Shown here piece after piece: positions 63,127-64,000 of a stretch of DNA of 64,000 bases. The position numbers and the translations under genes were made by a program. This DNA is from Ktedonosporobacter rubrisoli (GTDB lineage: Bacteria; Chloroflexota; Ktedonobacteria; Ktedonobacterales; Ktedonobacteraceae). The stretch's first letter is position 1; the number at the start of each line of letters is the position of its first letter. The DNA is taken from positions 6,882,001 through 6,946,000 of the forward strand of contig NZ_CP035758.1 of assembly GCF_004208415.1 (NCBI RefSeq). Reading direction: 5' to 3'. The notes under the pieces were generated by a model. The model did not search any database and was not told where the DNA came from. It saw only the letters and a list, made by a program, of their open reading frames with translations.

Positions 63127-64000
63127 CTACGCAGCCGTGAGACGACGTTGAATGAGGCGCCCCAGGCCACGCGCACCGATATTGATGATAAGCAGAATGA
63201 CGATAAGCAGAGCTGCCGAGCCTGCCGAGATCGCGCTAGCTTTGGCGGCGGTCATTCCAGGAATAGAGCCCGCGCCCAGCGTCTTCACATACCAGAGATG
63301 GATCGTCAGCGTATCGCTGGTGATAGAGACATCGGGAGTAAACACATCTGCAGGATTGGATACGCCCATTGTAAAGACCAGGGCGGCGGTTTCGCCGATC
63401 ACTTTTCCGGCCGTCAGGATCAGGCCTGTGATCAGGCCGGGCAAGGCCGAAGGCAACACAACAGTACGGATCATATGCCATTTGGTCACACCCAGCGCCA
63501 GACTGCCCTCACGTAAATCGCGGGGAACCGTAGACAGAGCATCCTCAAAGAGACGCAAGGCCAGCGGCAGATTCAGGCAGAGCAGGGTAAGTGCTCCGGT
63601 TAGACGGCTGATATGCAGACCAAGCAATGATCCAAAGAGAATAAAACCAAACAGGCCGAGCACAATTGTTGGGACACCCGACAATGTTTCGGCGGCAAAA
63701 CGAATTACCGTCACCAGCAGCCCTTGCCGCGCATACTCGACTGTATAGATAGCGGCAGCCAGAGCAATTGGAAACAGAATGACTTCGGATACGATCAGAA
63801 CATAAAAGGTATTGAAAATCTGCCGACCGACCCCCAGGTCGCTAGCCAGGTAAAAAGATGGATCGATCAAGTATGGAAAGCCCTGCACCACTAGCAGAAC
63901 GATAATGGCAATAAAAGCCACGGCAATCAAGACTGCCACAATCCACAGAATGGTCATGGCGATATTATTGCCGGTATGCAAGCGTCGTACCAGCCTACCG
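63127..64000 (-). CDS. pstA: Phosphate ABC transporter permease PstA (5' end outside window)
   Basis: Inner-membrane permease of the Pst phosphate importer, with six membrane helices. Visible marks: VVQGFPYLIDPSF, VYTVEYARQG-like IYTVEYARQGLLVTV, the EAA-type loop SLALGVTKWHMIRTVVLPSALPGLITG, and GETAALVFTMG. The frame stays open to the window edge (residues GRLVRR precede the TTG at 63981), so the true start is beyond 64000. pstC and pstS are expected upstream. Confidence 0.92.
   Translation of the reverse strand, partial: GRLVRRLHTGNNIAMTILWIVAVLIAVAFIAIIVLLVVQGFPYLIDPSFYLASDLGVGRQIFNTFYVLIVSEVILFPIALAAAIYTVEYARQGLLVTVIRFAAETLSGVPTIVLGLFGFILFGSLLGLHISRLTGALTLLCLNLPLALRLFEDALSTVPRDLREGSLALGVTKWHMIRTVVLPSALPGLITGLILTAGKVIGETAALVFTMGVSNPADVFTPDVSITSDTLTIHLWYVKTLGAGSIPGMTAAKASAISAGSAALLIVILLIINIGARGLGRLIQRRLTAA

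Overview
The window looks like chromosomal DNA of a Ktedonobacteria-like Chloroflexota bacterium, an aerobic, often spore-forming soil lineage. This assignment is an inference. It rests on the mix of families: eukaryotic-type Ser/Thr kinases, F420/flavin-type oxidoreductases, an archaeal-type aspartyl-tRNA synthetase, an archaeal-type XPB-Bax1 pair, and sigma-70 promoters with TTGACA boxes and 17-bp spacers. The 16S gene is complete enough to settle it by alignment. I see no CRISPR array, no intact insertion sequence, no prophage, no tRNA gene and no 5S rRNA gene.

Layout. 0.2-4.5 kb: an unknown protein diverging from an XPB helicase/Bax1 nuclease pair. 4.5-10.1 kb: a minus-strand rRNA operon (16S, tRNA-less spacer, 23S) with three tandem promoters and a long-range 23S processing stem, but no 5S. 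10.3-18.7 kb: LLM-class monooxygenase, glycosyltransferase, CPBP membrane protease, a NarL-type two-component pair, an operon of membrane protein/winged-helix regulator/YhfC protease with a clear operator, and DoxX. 19.3-21.6 kb: groES-groEL with a CIRCE element. 21.9-28.1 kb: receptor-like Ser/Thr kinase, recX, panD, two small genes including DUF402, and a WYL regulator. 28.3-34.3 kb: two paralogous single-domain receivers around a small protein, a PPOX protein, fumC, and an ABC-2 exporter. 34.5-36.3 kb: aspS behind a T-box leader. 36.5-42.1 kb: PrsW-like protease and dnaE.

42.8-53.2 kb is the most unusual region. After an unrecognised 525-residue protein comes a tight four-gene operon: (1) a kinase-fold protein that has lost its catalytic residues, fused through one membrane helix to a bc1-type Rieske domain; (2) an FAD/NAD(P) oxidoreductase with two FHA domains and a zinc ribbon; (3) a polyferredoxin with two cyclic-nucleotide-binding domains set between its Fe-S modules; (4) a membrane protein with two H-x13-H helices, as in di-heme b cytochromes. 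Together these could make a NAD(P)H-to-quinone or NAD(P)H-to-Rieske electron chain in which three of four subunits carry signalling domains. A zinc-ribbon/RskA-like membrane protein follows. This is the best candidate for an undescribed system.

53.5-64 kb: an unknown 651-residue protein, an orphan DNA methyltransferase next to a TcmP-like protein, a lone modC-like ATPase, an HxlR regulator with HIT hydrolase, and a pst phosphate operon (pstA, a 73-residue protein, pstB, PhoB-like regulator) that runs off the right edge.

A second notable point is upstream of aspS. Behind the T-box terminator lies a 14-codon open reading frame with a strong ribosome-binding site encoding MDNDGDDNDREEDT. Eight of its 13 post-start residues are Asp or Asn, the two amino acids whose tRNAs a non-discriminating AspRS would charge.
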